Made by a program: the position numbers and the translations under genes | Notes under the pieces: model-generated | What the model was told of the DNA's origin: nothing | Databases searched by the model: none | What the model saw: the letters and a program-made list of their open reading frames with translations, nothing else | Assembly (NCBI RefSeq): GCF_003751445.1 | Contig: NZ_RJUU01000001.1 | Coordinates: 1,617,001 to 1,681,000, forward strand | DNA length: 64,000 bases | Reading direction: 5' to 3' | From: Streptomyces sp. 840.1 | Lineage (GTDB): Bacteria; Actinomycetota; Actinomycetes; Streptomycetales; Streptomycetaceae | Shown here: piece after piece, positions 24,074 to 33,617 of the stretch | How the letters are laid out: each line of letters begins with the position of its first letter | How positions within the stretch are numbered: position 1 is the first letter of the stretch

Positions 24074-26371
24074 GTGTCCGCGCAGACCGCAGCCACCGCC
24101 GGCGCCACCGGTACCACCAGCACCACGGGTACCGGCGCCACAGAGGTCGAGCTCGCCATCGGCGGCATGACCTGCGCCTCGTGCGCGGCGCGTATCGAGA
24201 AGAAGCTGAACCGGATGGACGGGGTCGAGGCCACCGTCAACTACGCCACCGAGAAGGCCAGGGTCAGCTACCGGGGCGAGGACGTCTCCGTACAGGACCT
24301 GATCGCCACCGTCGAGAAGACCGGGTACACCGCGCAGGAGCCCGCTCCCCCGGTGCGGGCGCAGGAGGCACCGGCCGAGACGGCCGAGGCCGACGAGCTC
24401 CGCCCGCTGCGGCAGCGGCTGATCACCTCGGTCCTGCTCGCGGTGCCGGTGATCGCGATGTCGATGATCCCGGCGCTCCAGTTCGACAACTGGCAGTGGC
24501 TCTCACTGACCCTCGCCGCACCCGTCGTCACGTACGCCGGCTGGCCCTTCCACCGGGCCGCGTGGACCAACGCCCGGCACGGCGCGGCCACCATGGACAC
24601 CCTGGTCTCGGTCGGCACCTCCGCCGCGTTCCTGTGGTCGCTGTGGGCGCTCTTCTTCGGCACCGCCGGGATGACCGGCATGACGCACCCCTTCGAGCTG
24701 ACCATCGGCCGCAGCGACGGCGCCGGGAACATCTACCTCGAAGCCGCCGCCGGAGTCACCGCGTTCATCCTGGCCGGGCGCTACTTCGAGGCCCGCTCCA
24801 AGCGGAAGGCGGGCGCCGCGCTGAAGGCCCTGCTCGAACTGGGCGCCAAGGAGGTCACCGTCCTGCGCGACGGCCGCGAGGTCATCGTGGACACGGCGGA
24901 CCTCCAGGTCGGGGACCGCTTCCTGGTCCGGCCCGGCGAGAAGATCGCCACCGACGGCACCGTCGTCGAGGGCAACTCGGCGGTGGACGCCTCCATGCTC
25001 ACCGGCGAGTCGGTTCCCGTCGAGGTCGGCACCGGGGACCCGGTGACCGGTGCCACGCTCAACGCGGGCGGCCGGCTCGTCGTCGAGGCGACCCGGATCG
25101 GCTCCGACACCCAGCTGGCCCGGATGGCGAAGCTGGTCGAGGACGCGCAGAACGGCAAGGCGGCGGCCCAGCGGCTCGCGGACCGGATCTCGGCGGTCTT
25201 CGTCCCCGTGGTGATCCTGCTCGCGCTCGGCACGCTCGGCTTCTGGCTGGCCACCGGCTCGGGCCTGACCGCCGCGTTCACCGCAGCCGTCGCCGTACTG
25301 ATCATCGCCTGCCCCTGCGCCCTGGGCCTCGCCACACCCACCGCCCTCATGGTCGGCACCGGACGCGGCGCGCAGCTCGGCATCCTGATCAAGGGCCCGG
25401 AAGTCCTGGAGACCACCCGCCGCGTCGACACGATCGTCCTCGACAAGACCGGCACCGTCACCACCGGCAAGATGACCCTCCAGGCCGTCCACACCACCCC
25501 CGGCACCACCGAAACCGACGTCCTGCGCCTCGCCGGCGCCCTGGAACACGCCTCCGAACACCCCATCGCCCAGGCCGTCGCCACCGGAGCCACCGAACGC
25601 ACCACCAGCCCGCTGCCGACCCCCGAGGACTTCACCAACGTCCCCGGACTCGGCGTCCAGGGCGTCGTCGAGGGCCATGCCGTCCTCGTCGGCCGCGAAC
25701 AGCTGCTGGCCGAGTGGGAGATCCACCTCCCCGTGGAGCTGGCGCGCCGCAAGGCCGAGGCCGAGGCGGCGGGCCGTACGGCGATCGCGGTCGCCTGGGA
25801 CGGCGAGGCGCGGGCGGTCCTGGAGGTGGCCGACGCGGTGAAGGACACCAGTGCCGAGGCGATCGTGCGGCTCCGCGCACTCGGACTGACGCCGATCCTG
25901 CTGACCGGTGACAATCGGGCGGTGGCGGAGTCGGTCGCGGCCGAGGTCGGTATCGAAAAGGTGTACGCGGAGGTCATGCCCGAGGACAAGGTCGACGTCG
26001 TCAAGCGCCTCCAGGCGGAGGGCCGTTCGGTCGCGATGGTCGGGGACGGCGTGAACGACGCGGCAGCCCTCGCCCAGGCCGACCTGGGCCTCGCGATGGG
26101 CACCGGCACGGACGCGGCGATCGAGGCCGGGGACCTGACCCTGGTCCGGGGCGACCTGCGGGCCGCAGCCGACGCGATCCGGCTGTCGCGCAGGACGCTG
26201 GGCACCATCCGGACGAACCTGTTCTGGGCCTTCGCCTACAACGTGGCCGCCCTGCCGCTGGCCGCCGCAGGCCTGCTGAACCCGATGATCGCGGGTGCGG
26301 CCATGGCGTTCTCGTCGGTGTTCGTGGTCGGCAACTCGCTGCGGCTGCGGGGCTTCCGCGCCGGGGCGTGA
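24074..26371 (+). CDS. copA: Copper-translocating P1B-type ATPase
   Basis: A 765-residue heavy-metal P-type ATPase starting GTG 24074 behind GAGGAGG. One N-terminal HMA domain carries GMTCASC (Cys34, Cys37). Eight membrane helices are expected, with the ion-binding motif CPC at 413-415. The actuator TGES lies in [12 protein letters not shown], phosphorylation Asp457 in DKTGT, and the hinge reads [12 protein letters not shown]. These residues are those of Cu(I) exporters. The upstream CsoR-like palindromes support copper control. It is a single-gene unit ending at a bidirectional terminator shared with the convergent acetyltransferase gene. Confidence 0.93.
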   Translation: MSAQTAATAGATGTTSTTGTGATEVELAIGGMTCASCAARIEKKLNRMDGVEATVNYATEKARVSYRGEDVSVQDLIATVEKTGYTAQEPAPPVRAQEAPAETAEADELRPLRQRLITSVLLAVPVIAMSMIPALQFDNWQWLSLTLAAPVVTYAGWPFHRAAWTNARHGAATMDTLVSVGTSAAFLWSLWALFFGTAGMTGMTHPFELTIGRSDGAGNIYLEAAAGVTAFILAGRYFEARSKRKAGAALKALLELGAKEVTVLRDGREVIVDTADLQVGDRFLVRPGEKIATDGTVVEGNSAVDASMLTGESVPVEVGTGDPVTGATLNAGGRLVVEATRIGSDTQLARMAKLVEDAQNGKAAAQRLADRISAVFVPVVILLALGTLGFWLATGSGLTAAFTAAVAVLIIACPCALGLATPTALMVGTGRGAQLGILIKGPEVLETTRRVDTIVLDKTGTVTTGKMTLQAVHTTPGTTETDVLRLAGALEHASEHPIAQAVATGATERTTSPLPTPEDFTNVPGLGVQGVVEGHAVLVGREQLLAEWEIHLPVELARRKAEAEAAGRTAIAVAWDGEARAVLEVADAVKDTSAEAIVRLRALGLTPILLTGDNRAVAESVAAEVGIEKVYAEVMPEDKVDVVKRLQAEGRSVAMVGDGVNDAAALAQADLGLAMGTGTDAAIEAGDLTLVRGDLRAAADAIRLSRRTLGTIRTNLFWAFAYNVAALPLAAAGLLNPMIAGAAMAFSSVFVVGNSLRLRGFRAGA

Positions 26372-26402
26372 CCGGCCGCGCCCTCCCGCCCCGGGCGGCC
26401 GG
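26372..26402. terminator. Bidirectional hairpin between convergent genes
   Basis: CCGGCCGC at 26372-26379 pairs with GCGGCCGG at 26395-26402 across a 15-base loop. It starts at the copA stop and ends 4 bases before the stop of the convergent GNAT gene, so it can end both transcripts. Confidence 0.6.
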
Positions 26403-26405
26403 GGC

Positions 26406-27068
26406 TCAGCTCCCTCCGGGGAGCCGGGCCTGCGGCCGCCCTTCGGCACGTCCGCGTGCGAGGCGCTCTTCGAGCCGCGCCCGGACGTCCGGCCACTCCT
26501 CGGCGGTGATCGAGAAGATCGCGGAGTCCCGCAGCCGCCCGTCCTCGCCCGGCACCGAGGACCGGGACCAGTTCCGCAGCACGCCCTCGAACCGGGCGCC
26601 CACCCGCTCGATCGCGGCTCGCGAACGGGCGTTGCGGGCATCGGTCTTCAGGTCCACCCGCTCCACACCCCACGTCTCGAACGCGTGCCGGAACAGCAGG
26701 TACTTGGACTCGGTGTTCACCCCCGTGCCCTGGGCGGAGGCGCCGAGCCAGGTGTACCCGACCTCGATCGCGCTCAGGACGTCCTCGTCCAGCCAGTGCC
26801 GGGGCTCCCAGTACGCCGTCGCCCCGACGATCCGCCCGGACTCCCGGTCCACCTGCGCGTACGGGGCCAGCTTCCCGGACGCGGCACGGGCCAGCTGTGC
26901 GTCGACGTACTCCTCGGCCTCGGCGGGGCTTCCCGGCACCCAGGTGAACCGGTAGGAGCTGCGGTCCTCCCGCGCGGCCCCGAGCAGATCCTCCGCATGC
27001 CGGTGCGCCAACGGTTCGAGGCGCACCCGCGTGCCTTCCAGCACCGGTCCCTCCAGCGTGAAACCCAT
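26406..27068 (-). CDS. GNAT family N-acetyltransferase
   Basis: A 220-residue acetyltransferase of the RimJ/RimL type. It has [20 protein letters not shown] at the start, [15 protein letters not shown] and [25 protein letters not shown], which contains the acetyl-CoA pyrophosphate loop (Q-G-T-G). It also has [28 protein letters not shown], typical of ribosomal-protein or small-molecule acetyltransferases. I chose the ATG at 27068, which starts directly before the conserved block; GAAGGG lies upstream. The acceptor substrate is unknown. Confidence 0.85.
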   Translation of the reverse strand: MGFTLEGPVLEGTRVRLEPLAHRHAEDLLGAAREDRSSYRFTWVPGSPAEAEEYVDAQLARAASGKLAPYAQVDRESGRIVGATAYWEPRHWLDEDVLSAIEVGYTWLGASAQGTGVNTESKYLLFRHAFETWGVERVDLKTDARNARSRAAIERVGARFEGVLRNWSRSSVPGEDGRLRDSAIFSITAEEWPDVRARLEERLARGRAEGRPQARLPGGS

Positions 27069-27224
27069 AGCTGACCCTTCAATCGGCGGCGCGGCCACCC
27101 GCCCCCCGGGCCCGAAGCGTCCCAAAGGGGCCGCCCCCTGTCGCGTGAATATCGCCTGCCGGACGGCCGCTCAACAGGGCGGCCGTATGGCCTCGTTGTC
27201 AGTGGCCGCGCTTAGCCTTCCGGC

Positions 27225-27773
27225 ATGATCAGCTGGATGCACGATTCGTTTCCCGGCCACGAGGTGAACCTCGTCCTCACCCGTGGCCAGTCCCCTGACG
27301 CCCTCACGGCGGGCCTGCGCGCAGTGAACCGCGAGCCGCTCGCCCACGGCGAGGCGGGCGGCTGGGCGTGGGCGGTGCACGACATGGTGGACGAGGGGTC
27401 CGAGGACTACGAGGGGGTCGACTACCGGCCCCTGTGCCCCGAGGGCGCGGAGCTCGTGGTGTTCGTGACCGAGCCGTGCAGCGCGAAGGCGCACGGGCCC
27501 GAGTTCCACTACCTGCGCGACGGTGTCCCGACCCTGTACTTCAGCTTCGAGGACATCGGCCAGCGGCTGGGCGCGAACCCCGACTACATATCGGCGGAGC
27601 TCCTCGCCGCGAACCTCATCGGCCCGGACGCCGAGTGCGAGAAGTGGCGCACCGACGAGAGCCACCACTGCGACGAGCACGAGGACGGTGCGCGGGAGCG
27701 GCTGGTGAAGACGATCGCCGAGGCCTTCGCCCTGCCGTCGCCCCCGCTCGCACGTGAGGTGGCGGCCAAGTGA
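27225..27773 (+). CDS. Hypothetical protein, first of a tandem paralogous pair
   Basis: A 182-residue soluble protein without signal or membrane segment. The region around residue 45 has GGWAWAVHDM, shared in form with the next gene (NGWAWVTHDA). The later block LYFSFEDIGQRLGANPDYISAELLAANLIG aligns with LDYFNIGMRREAHRSGDLLIRGLLDAGIVG of the next gene. Both also have a cysteine/histidine-rich patch (ECEKWRTDESHHCDEHEDG here). They resemble small actinobacterial proteins annotated DUF6461, but I am not sure of that. It overlaps the next start by four bases (GTGA). Confidence 0.65.
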   Translation: MISWMHDSFPGHEVNLVLTRGQSPDALTAGLRAVNREPLAHGEAGGWAWAVHDMVDEGSEDYEGVDYRPLCPEGAELVVFVTEPCSAKAHGPEFHYLRDGVPTLYFSFEDIGQRLGANPDYISAELLAANLIGPDAECEKWRTDESHHCDEHEDGARERLVKTIAEAFALPSPPLAREVAAK

Positions 27774-28312
27774 ACCCGATGGCTCCGAACACCTACCTCA
27801 CCTATGCCAGAGGCCTGGACCTGCCCACCCTCACCGCCATCCACGCCGAGGCGACGCTGCCCGTCCGCACATCGGGCGAGTCGAACGGCTGGGCCTGGGT
27901 GACACACGACGCGACCACCGTCAGCGGTGAGACGGTCACGTCCCTGGCGCGCGACATCACCGGATTCCGCTACGAGGAGCGGTTCGGCGGGCCCGACCGG
28001 GTGGATACGGTCTTCCTGGCCTCCACACCCGCGTGCGAGTGCCCGCACGGGCAGCACTACGCGATCCCGCACTGCGAGGACCACCCGTTCACCTACTCCT
28101 ACAGCCGGGGCGGGTTCGAGCTGGACTACTTCAACATCGGAATGCGCCGCGAGGCGCACCGCAGCGGCGACCTGCTGATCCGGGGGCTGCTCGACGCCGG
28201 GATCGTCGGCCGGGAGACCCCCGTGTACGACACCGATCCGGCGTACAACGCCGACGGCTCGGTGACGTTGCGGATCATCACCGACCACTTCGGACTGCCC
28301 GTCGCGAACTGA
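27770..28312 (+). CDS. Hypothetical protein, second of a tandem paralogous pair
   Basis: A 180-residue paralogue of the preceding protein, GTG start at 27770 in a GTGA overlap. It shares the GWAW motif, a CECPHGQHYAIPHCEDH cluster with three Cys and several His that could bind metal, and the C-terminal helix block ending IVG. The reading frame is intact and codon use is typical. Function is unknown. The fused-operon arrangement suggests the two act together, perhaps as a heterodimer. Confidence 0.65.
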   Translation: MNPMAPNTYLTYARGLDLPTLTAIHAEATLPVRTSGESNGWAWVTHDATTVSGETVTSLARDITGFRYEERFGGPDRVDTVFLASTPACECPHGQHYAIPHCEDHPFTYSYSRGGFELDYFNIGMRREAHRSGDLLIRGLLDAGIVGRETPVYDTDPAYNADGSVTLRIITDHFGLPVAN

Positions 28313-28325
28313 GCGGCGCCCCCGG

Positions 28326-29204
28326 TCACCTCGCGGTGAGCACGAACCGCACCACCGTCCCCGGGGTCACCCGCGCCGCTCCGGCCAGCGCGGGTTCCGG
28401 GACGACGCCGGCCACCGGGTAGCCGCCCGTCGTCGGATGGTCGTTCAGGAACACCACCGGGCGGCCGTCCGGCGGGATCTGGACCGCGCCGAGCACCATG
28501 CCCTCGCTGGGCAGTTCGCCCTGCCGGGCACGTTCCGGCGCGGGCCCTTCGGTGCGCAGCCCGATCCGGTTGCTCTGCTCCGAGACGCGGTACGCGGCGG
28601 TGGTGAGCGTGCGCAGTCCGGCGGAGGTGAACCAGGTGTGGCGGGGGCCGAAGACCACCGGGAGCACGAGTTCGGCGGGCACCCCCGGCCACGGCACCGC
28701 CGCCGCCTCTCCCCCCGCCCCCGGGTGCCCGGCCGGCGGGGGCGGGCCGAGCGGCAGCACGTCGCCGTCGCTCAGGGGCGCCGGGCCGAGCCCGGAGAGC
28801 AGGTCGGCGGACCGGCTGCCGAGCACCGGCTCCGGTTCCAGGCCGCCCGCGAACGCCAGGTACGAGCGCACCCCGCGCACGGCGGGGCCCGCGTCCAGCA
28901 CCGCGCCCGCCGGCACCCGGACCGCCGCGCCCCACGCCACCGGCCGCCCGTCCACCGTCACCCGGCAGGGCGCACCGCCGACGACCACCCGCACCGCGCG
29001 GTCCGGGCGGACCGCGCAGCCGGTGACGGTCGTCTCCAGGAGCGCGGCGGTGACGGAGTTGCCGGCCAGCCGGTTGGCGAGCCGGGCGGACGGCGCGTCC
29101 AGGGCCCCGGCCCGTCCCACCCCCAGGTGGGCGTGGCCGAAGCGTCCCTCGTCCTGCACGGTGGTCAGGGCCCCGGCGCGCACGACCTCGATGCCCGCGC
29201 TCAC
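28326..29204 (-). CDS. pxpC: 5-oxoprolinase subunit C (biotin-dependent carboxyltransferase family)
   Basis: A 292-residue KipA/PxpC protein. Family blocks are GALTTVQDEGRFGHAHLGV and GALDAPSARLANRLAGN near the start. The middle has RSYLAFAGGLEPEPVLGSRS. The C-terminal part has SEQSNRIGLRTEGP and FLNDHPTTGGYPVAGVV. With PxpA and PxpB it forms the ATP-dependent 5-oxoprolinase that opens pyroglutamate to glutamate. GTG 29204 sits in a GTGA overlap with pxpB. It is the last gene of the leftward operon pxpA-pxpB-pxpC and converges on the paralogous pair. Confidence 0.88.
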   Translation of the reverse strand: MSAGIEVVRAGALTTVQDEGRFGHAHLGVGRAGALDAPSARLANRLAGNSVTAALLETTVTGCAVRPDRAVRVVVGGAPCRVTVDGRPVAWGAAVRVPAGAVLDAGPAVRGVRSYLAFAGGLEPEPVLGSRSADLLSGLGPAPLSDGDVLPLGPPPPAGHPGAGGEAAAVPWPGVPAELVLPVVFGPRHTWFTSAGLRTLTTAAYRVSEQSNRIGLRTEGPAPERARQGELPSEGMVLGAVQIPPDGRPVVFLNDHPTTGGYPVAGVVPEPALAGAARVTPGTVVRFVLTAR

Positions 29205-29950
29205 GCCTGCGCCCGGGAAGCCGGAGCGGAAGCGGAAGCCGAAGGAGATCCCGTACCCGTAGCCGTACCTGATCCCGGCCCCGTACCGGCCTCTACGAAG
29301 CGGACGCGCGCCCCGGGCACCAGCAGTGCGGGTGGCTCGCGGTCCGGGTCCCACAGGGCGGCCGGGTCCGGCATGCGGCCGATCAGCTGCCAGCCGCCGG
29401 GGGACGGGCGCGGGTACACACCGGTGTACGGGCCGGCCAGGGCCACCGCACCGGCCGGGACCCGGGTGCGCGGGGTGGACCGGCGGGGCAGGTGGAGGTG
29501 GCCGGGCAGCCCCGTCAGGTAGCCGAAGCCGGGGGCGAACCCGCAGAAGGCGACCCGGAACTCCGTCCCGGAGTGGAGGGCGGCCACCTCTGCGGTGGCG
29601 ATCCCCCACGCCGCCGCGACCTCGGCCAGGTCGGGGCCGTCGTACACGACGGGGATCTCCACCGCAGGACCGGCGGCCCGCCGCAGCGGCGGCACCCGCC
29701 AGGCCGCCAGCTCACGGGCGAGTGCGGCCGGGTCGTGCGCGATGCCGTCCAGGAGAACCGTCCGCGCACCGGGCACCACCTCGCGCACGCCGGGCAGTTC
29801 ACCGGCCGCGCGGCGCCGCAGCACCTCCGCGTGGAAGGCTTCCGTCTCCTCGCCGGAGCCGAGCTCGACCAGCAGGGCGCCGGCTCCGGCGGCCAGCACG
29901 ACCGGCGCGGGGCCGTGCCCCGTCCGCTCCCCCTCCGGCGCCGTACTCAC
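29201..29950 (-). CDS. pxpB: 5-oxoprolinase subunit B (KipI-like)
   Basis: A 249-residue allophanate-hydrolase-subunit-1/KipI-like protein. Motifs include EIPVVYDGPDLAEVAAAWG, FCGFAPGFGYLTGLP (the family signature), TPRTRVPAGAVALAGPYTGVYP and GGWQLIGRMPD. GTG 29950 and the stop both lie in four-base overlaps with neighbours. The last ~28 residues are an odd Gly/Ser/Ala/Thr-rich tail, not part of the family fold. It probably arose by local repeat expansion, as the DNA there repeats GGAAGC-like units. Confidence 0.86.
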   Translation of the reverse strand: MSTAPEGERTGHGPAPVVLAAGAGALLVELGSGEETEAFHAEVLRRRAAGELPGVREVVPGARTVLLDGIAHDPAALARELAAWRVPPLRRAAGPAVEIPVVYDGPDLAEVAAAWGIATAEVAALHSGTEFRVAFCGFAPGFGYLTGLPGHLHLPRRSTPRTRVPAGAVALAGPYTGVYPRPSPGGWQLIGRMPDPAALWDPDREPPALLVPGARVRFVEAGTGPGSGTATGTGSPSASASAPASRAQA

Positions 29951-30753
29951 GCGAACGCCCGGACCGCGACGCCCGCCCCTTCCAGCGCGGCCCGGACCCG
30001 CCGGGCGATCGCCGCAGCTCCGGGGGTGTCGCCGTGGACGCACAGGGAGCGCGCCGCGACCGCGATCCGGCCGCCGTCGGCCGCGAGCACGCTCCGGTCC
30101 ACCGCGATCCCGACGCTGCGGCGCACCACCTCGTCCGCGTCGTGCACGACCGCGTCCGGCTCGGTGCGCGGGACGAGCGTGCCCTGCGGGGTGTACGCGC
30201 GGTCCGCGAAGGCCTCCTCGACCGCCGTCAGCCCCGCGTCGGCGGCCCGTGCGAGCAGCCGGGAGCCGGGCAGCCCGAGGACGGCGGGGCTGCCGCCCGC
30301 CAGCCGGACGCCCTCGATCACCGCGCCCGCCTGCTCGTCGTCGTGGACCGCGCGGTTGTAGAGGGCGCCGTGCGGCTTGACGTACGAGACGGTGGCCCCG
30401 GCCGCCTCGGCGAACACCCGCAACGCGCCGATCTGGTAGGCCACTTCGGCGGCCAGCTCGTCGGACGGGACGTCCATGGAGCGGCGGCCGAACCCGGCCA
30501 GGTCGCGGTACGAGACCTGCGCGCCGATCCGTACGCCCCGTTCGGCCGCCGTGTCGCAGACCCGCCGCATCACCGAGGGGTCCCCCGCGTGGAAGCCGCA
30601 CGCCACGTTGGCGCTGGTCACGCACGCGAGGAGCGCCTCGTCGTCGGTGAGCGACCAGCGCCCGAACCCTTCGCCGAGATCCGCGTTGAGGTCCATGGGA
30701 GCGGCCGGGGCCGACGCGTCCCCCCGGTCCGCCGGATTCATCAGATTCGTCAC
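29947..30753 (-). CDS. pxpA: 5-oxoprolinase subunit A (LamB/YcsF family)
   Basis: A 268-residue LamB/YcsF protein. The signature MDLNADLGEGFGRW is followed by SANVACGFHAGDP, GAQVSYRDLAGFGRR, SYVKPHGALYN, EAFADRAYTPQGTLVPR and CVHGDTPGA. These acidic and histidine residues line the active site of the family. I start at GTG 30753. TAACGT (30766-30761 on the minus strand) stands 7 bases before it and no ribosome site is seen, so a leaderless message is likely. ATG 30741 and ATG 30696 are alternatives. First gene of pxpABC. Confidence 0.87.
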   Translation of the reverse strand: MTNLMNPADRGDASAPAAPMDLNADLGEGFGRWSLTDDEALLACVTSANVACGFHAGDPSVMRRVCDTAAERGVRIGAQVSYRDLAGFGRRSMDVPSDELAAEVAYQIGALRVFAEAAGATVSYVKPHGALYNRAVHDDEQAGAVIEGVRLAGGSPAVLGLPGSRLLARAADAGLTAVEEAFADRAYTPQGTLVPRTEPDAVVHDADEVVRRSVGIAVDRSVLAADGGRIAVAARSLCVHGDTPGAAAIARRVRAALEGAGVAVRAFA

Positions 30754-30793
30754 GAAGCGCACGTTAGCGTCTGCGCGCACGGGAAGTGCGGGT

Positions 30794-31480
30794 TCAGAAC
30801 ACGGACAGCTCGCTCTCCTTCACGCCCTCCAGCTCGTACCGGGTCCCCACCAGCGGCCGGTCCGCGTACAGCCGGATCAGCGTCGCCCCGTCGCCCCGGT
30901 ACCGGCCGGGGGCGCGGCCCTCCTGCTCGGTGCCGATGGTCAGCTCGCCGCCGTCCTCCAGCCGGGCGATCAGCAGCGGCGTCTTGCGGCGCCGGGCGAA
31001 CGGGGCCAGGAGCCTGAGCGCGTGCGGCAGCCCGTCGCCCCGGTAGGCCCCTTCGAGCCCCCACGCCTCGCGGACGTCCCCGGCATGGATCCACTCCCCG
31101 AGGGCCACCCCGTCCAGCACCCCGCCCGCCTTGGCGATCGCGGCCCCGGCCTCGGCCATGCCCTGCTCCAGCTCGTCCACCACCTGCGCGTTCGTCCAGC
31201 CGGCCCGCTCGGCGATGTCGCGGTCGTTGCACTCGGGGCTGAAGACGTCCGGTTCGAAGCGGCTCTCCACCACCCGGTTCAGCACGGAACCGCAGTGCGC
31301 GAGTACGTGCCGCACCGTCCAGCCGGGACAAGCGGTGCGCAGGGCGAAATCGCTGTCGCCGGCGGAGCGCAGCAGCGGGAGGAGGGCGTCGCGCTCGGTG
31401 CGCAGGAGGAGACCGGGCAGCTCGGGATCGCGCTCGAGGTCATGTGCGGTGTCGCGTGCGGTGTCGCGTTCGTCAGCCAT
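30794..31480 (-). CDS. Maleylpyruvate isomerase-like (DinB superfamily) protein
   Basis: A 228-residue protein of the mycothiol-dependent maleylpyruvate isomerase N-terminal/DinB_2 type. The helical first half has LLLRTERDALLPLLRS, then ALRTACPGWTVRHVLAHCGSVL with the conserved W-x-V-x-x-x-x-x-H. The later LGEWIHAGDVREAWGL supplies another conserved His. The C-terminal half is a beta-rich SCP-2-like part. Such proteins bind a divalent metal through three His and may use mycothiol. The substrate is unknown. I use ATG 31480; the frame is open to a TTG at 31492. Confidence 0.78.
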   Translation of the reverse strand: MADERDTARDTAHDLERDPELPGLLLRTERDALLPLLRSAGDSDFALRTACPGWTVRHVLAHCGSVLNRVVESRFEPDVFSPECNDRDIAERAGWTNAQVVDELEQGMAEAGAAIAKAGGVLDGVALGEWIHAGDVREAWGLEGAYRGDGLPHALRLLAPFARRRKTPLLIARLEDGGELTIGTEQEGRAPGRYRGDGATLIRLYADRPLVGTRYELEGVKESELSVF

Positions 31481-31575
31481 GCCCCCAGCCAACCATCCTG
31501 CGTGCCGCCTGACTTGGCGTTCGGCGGACGAGCGGCCCGCGCACCGGCGGTGGGCGAGGCCGTAACCTCGGAGTC

Positions 31576-32250
31576 ATGGACGACGACACCGCTCAGGCCC
31601 GCCGCCGCAGCCCGGACGACGCGCTGCGGCGCCGCTGGCGCGACTGCCTGGTCCGCGCCCGGGGCGGGGCCGAGGGACCGGACCCGCTGCCGTACGCCGA
31701 CAACCTGCTGGCGCGCTGGGCCGAGCCCCAGCGCAAGTACCACTCCACCGCCCATCTGACGGCGGTCCTGGACCGCGTGGACACGCTCGCCGCCCATGCC
31801 CCGGACGCGGACGCCGTACGGCTCGCCGCCTGGTTCCACGACGCGGTCTACCGCCCCGACCGCTCCGGGAACGAGGAGCGCAGCGCCGTCCTCGCCGAGC
31901 GCGCGCTGCCCGAGGCCGGGGTGCCCGCCGCGACGGCCGCCGAGGTGGCCCGGCTGGTCCGGCTCACGGTCACGCACGACCCGGCCGCCGGTGACCGGAA
32001 CGGCGAGGCGCTGTGCGATGCGGACCTGGCGATCCTGGCGTCGTCACCGAAGGACTACGCGCAGTACGCGGCCCAGGTGCGTGAGGAGTACGGCTTCGTG
32101 CCGGACGACGCGTTCCGGGAGGGGCGGGCGGCCGTGCTGCGCCAGCTCCTGGAGCTGCCGAGGCTGTTCCGTACGCCGCACGGGGCGGCCGAGTGGGAGT
32201 CAGCGGCCCGGCACAACCTGCGCACGGAACTGGCACTGCTCGCGCGCTGA
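31576..32250 (+). CDS. HD-domain metal-dependent phosphohydrolase
   Basis: A 224-residue HD-domain protein. The pattern RKYHSTAHLTAVL gives the first metal-binding His; AAWFHDAVYRPDRSGNEERSA supplies the HD pair, and LCDADLAILAS gives the last Asp. This arrangement matches the predicted metal-dependent HD superfamily phosphohydrolases, which usually act on nucleotides. The substrate is unknown. It starts with ATG 31576, divergent from the preceding gene. Confidence 0.82.
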   Translation: MDDDTAQARRRSPDDALRRRWRDCLVRARGGAEGPDPLPYADNLLARWAEPQRKYHSTAHLTAVLDRVDTLAAHAPDADAVRLAAWFHDAVYRPDRSGNEERSAVLAERALPEAGVPAATAAEVARLVRLTVTHDPAAGDRNGEALCDADLAILASSPKDYAQYAAQVREEYGFVPDDAFREGRAAVLRQLLELPRLFRTPHGAAEWESAARHNLRTELALLAR

Positions 32251-32354
32251 GCGGACACAGGGGCAGGTCACCGGCCCCGCGGCCTACCGGCACGACCGGC
32301 CGGCCGGACACCCGGGCGGGAATGCGACAGGCGTACGCACTGTTGAGGTGTGTC

Positions 32355-33617
32355 ATGCCTGACTCTGCCGCTCGCCGCTCGCGCATGCCCCTGGCCGTAT
32401 ACATACTCGGCCTCTCCGTCTTCGCCCTCGGCACCAGCGAGTTCATGCTCTCCGGACTGCTGCCGCCCATCGCCGACGACATGAACGTGTCGATCCCGCG
32501 CGCCGGGCTCCTCATATCCGCCTTCGCGATCGGCATGGTGGTGGGCGCCCCGCTGCTCGCCGTCGCGACGCTGCGGCTGCCGCGCCGCACCACTCTCATT
32601 TCGCTGATCTCGGTCTTCGGGCTCGGCCAGATCGCGGGCGCGCTCGCGCCTACGTACGAGATCCTCTTCGCGTCCCGGGTGGTCAGCGCCTTCGCGTGCG
32701 CCGGGTTCTGGGCCGTGGGCTCGGCCGTCGCCATCGCGATGGTCCGGGTCGACCAGCGGGCGCGCGCCATGGCCGTGATGATCGGCGGGCTGTCCATCGC
32801 CAACGTGCTCGGGGTGCCGCTGGGCGCCTTCCTCGGGGAGAACCTCGGCTGGCGGTCGGCGTTCTGGGCGGTCGGTGTGGCCTCCGTGATCGCCCTGGCC
32901 GGGGTCGCGACACTGATTCCCCGTATCCCGGTACCTGCCCAGAGGCCGCAGCTGAAGCGCGAGGTGGGCATCTACCGCGACCGGCAGGTGTGGCTGTCCA
33001 TCACGATCACCGCGCTCGCGGCGGGCGGGGTGTTCTGTGCGTTCAGCTACCTCGCGCCGGTGCTCACGGACGTCGCCGGGCTGGACTCCGGCTGGGTGCC
33101 CGCCGTTCTCGCGCTGTTCGGGGCCGGTGCGCTGATCGGTACGACGATCGGCGGCCGGGTCGCGGACGCGCACCTCTTCGGGGTGCTGCTGAGCGGCATC
33201 ACGGCGTCCACGGTCTTCCTGGCGGCGCTGGCGCTGTTCGCCTCCAACCAGGTCGCCGTGATCGTGCTCTCGTTCCTGCTGGGCCTGTCGGCGTTCTACA
33301 CGGCCCCCGCCCTGAACGCCCGGATGTTCAACGTGGCGGGCGCCGCCCCCACGCTGGCCGGTGCGACGACCACCGCCGCGTTCAACAGCGGCAACACCGG
33401 TGGGCCCTGGCTGGGCGGCGCGGTGATCGACGCGGACTTCGGGTTCGCGGCGACCGCGTGGGCGGGTGCGGCGATGACCGTGCTGGCGCTGGTGGCCGTG
33501 GTCCTCTCGCTGCGGCTGCAGCGCGACCGGGGCGCGTCGTCGCGGCTGGTGACGGGCTCGTCGGCCGCCGCGTCGCTGGACGAGGCGGCACGGCCCGCGC
33601 CCTCGACTGCGGGCTGA
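32355..33617 (+). CDS. MFS drug-efflux transporter (DHA1, Cmx/CmlR-like)
   Basis: A 420-residue 12-helix transporter. The start (MPLAVYILGLSVFALGTSEF and MLSGLLPPIADDM) is characteristic of the Cmx/CmlR chloramphenicol-efflux and sugar-efflux branch of DHA1. The motif-A region is ATLRLPRRTTLI; motif C-like sequences lie in GVPLGAFLGENLGWRSAFW. The C-terminal tail is Ala/Ser-rich. GAGGTG at 32345-32350 decides the ATG at 32355. Chloramphenicol or another amphipathic drug is a possible substrate, but this is inference from family resemblance. It is a single-gene unit. Confidence 0.83.
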   Translation: MPDSAARRSRMPLAVYILGLSVFALGTSEFMLSGLLPPIADDMNVSIPRAGLLISAFAIGMVVGAPLLAVATLRLPRRTTLISLISVFGLGQIAGALAPTYEILFASRVVSAFACAGFWAVGSAVAIAMVRVDQRARAMAVMIGGLSIANVLGVPLGAFLGENLGWRSAFWAVGVASVIALAGVATLIPRIPVPAQRPQLKREVGIYRDRQVWLSITITALAAGGVFCAFSYLAPVLTDVAGLDSGWVPAVLALFGAGALIGTTIGGRVADAHLFGVLLSGITASTVFLAALALFASNQVAVIVLSFLLGLSAFYTAPALNARMFNVAGAAPTLAGATTTAAFNSGNTGGPWLGGAVIDADFGFAATAWAGAAMTVLALVAVVLSLRLQRDRGASSRLVTGSSAAASLDEAARPAPSTAG

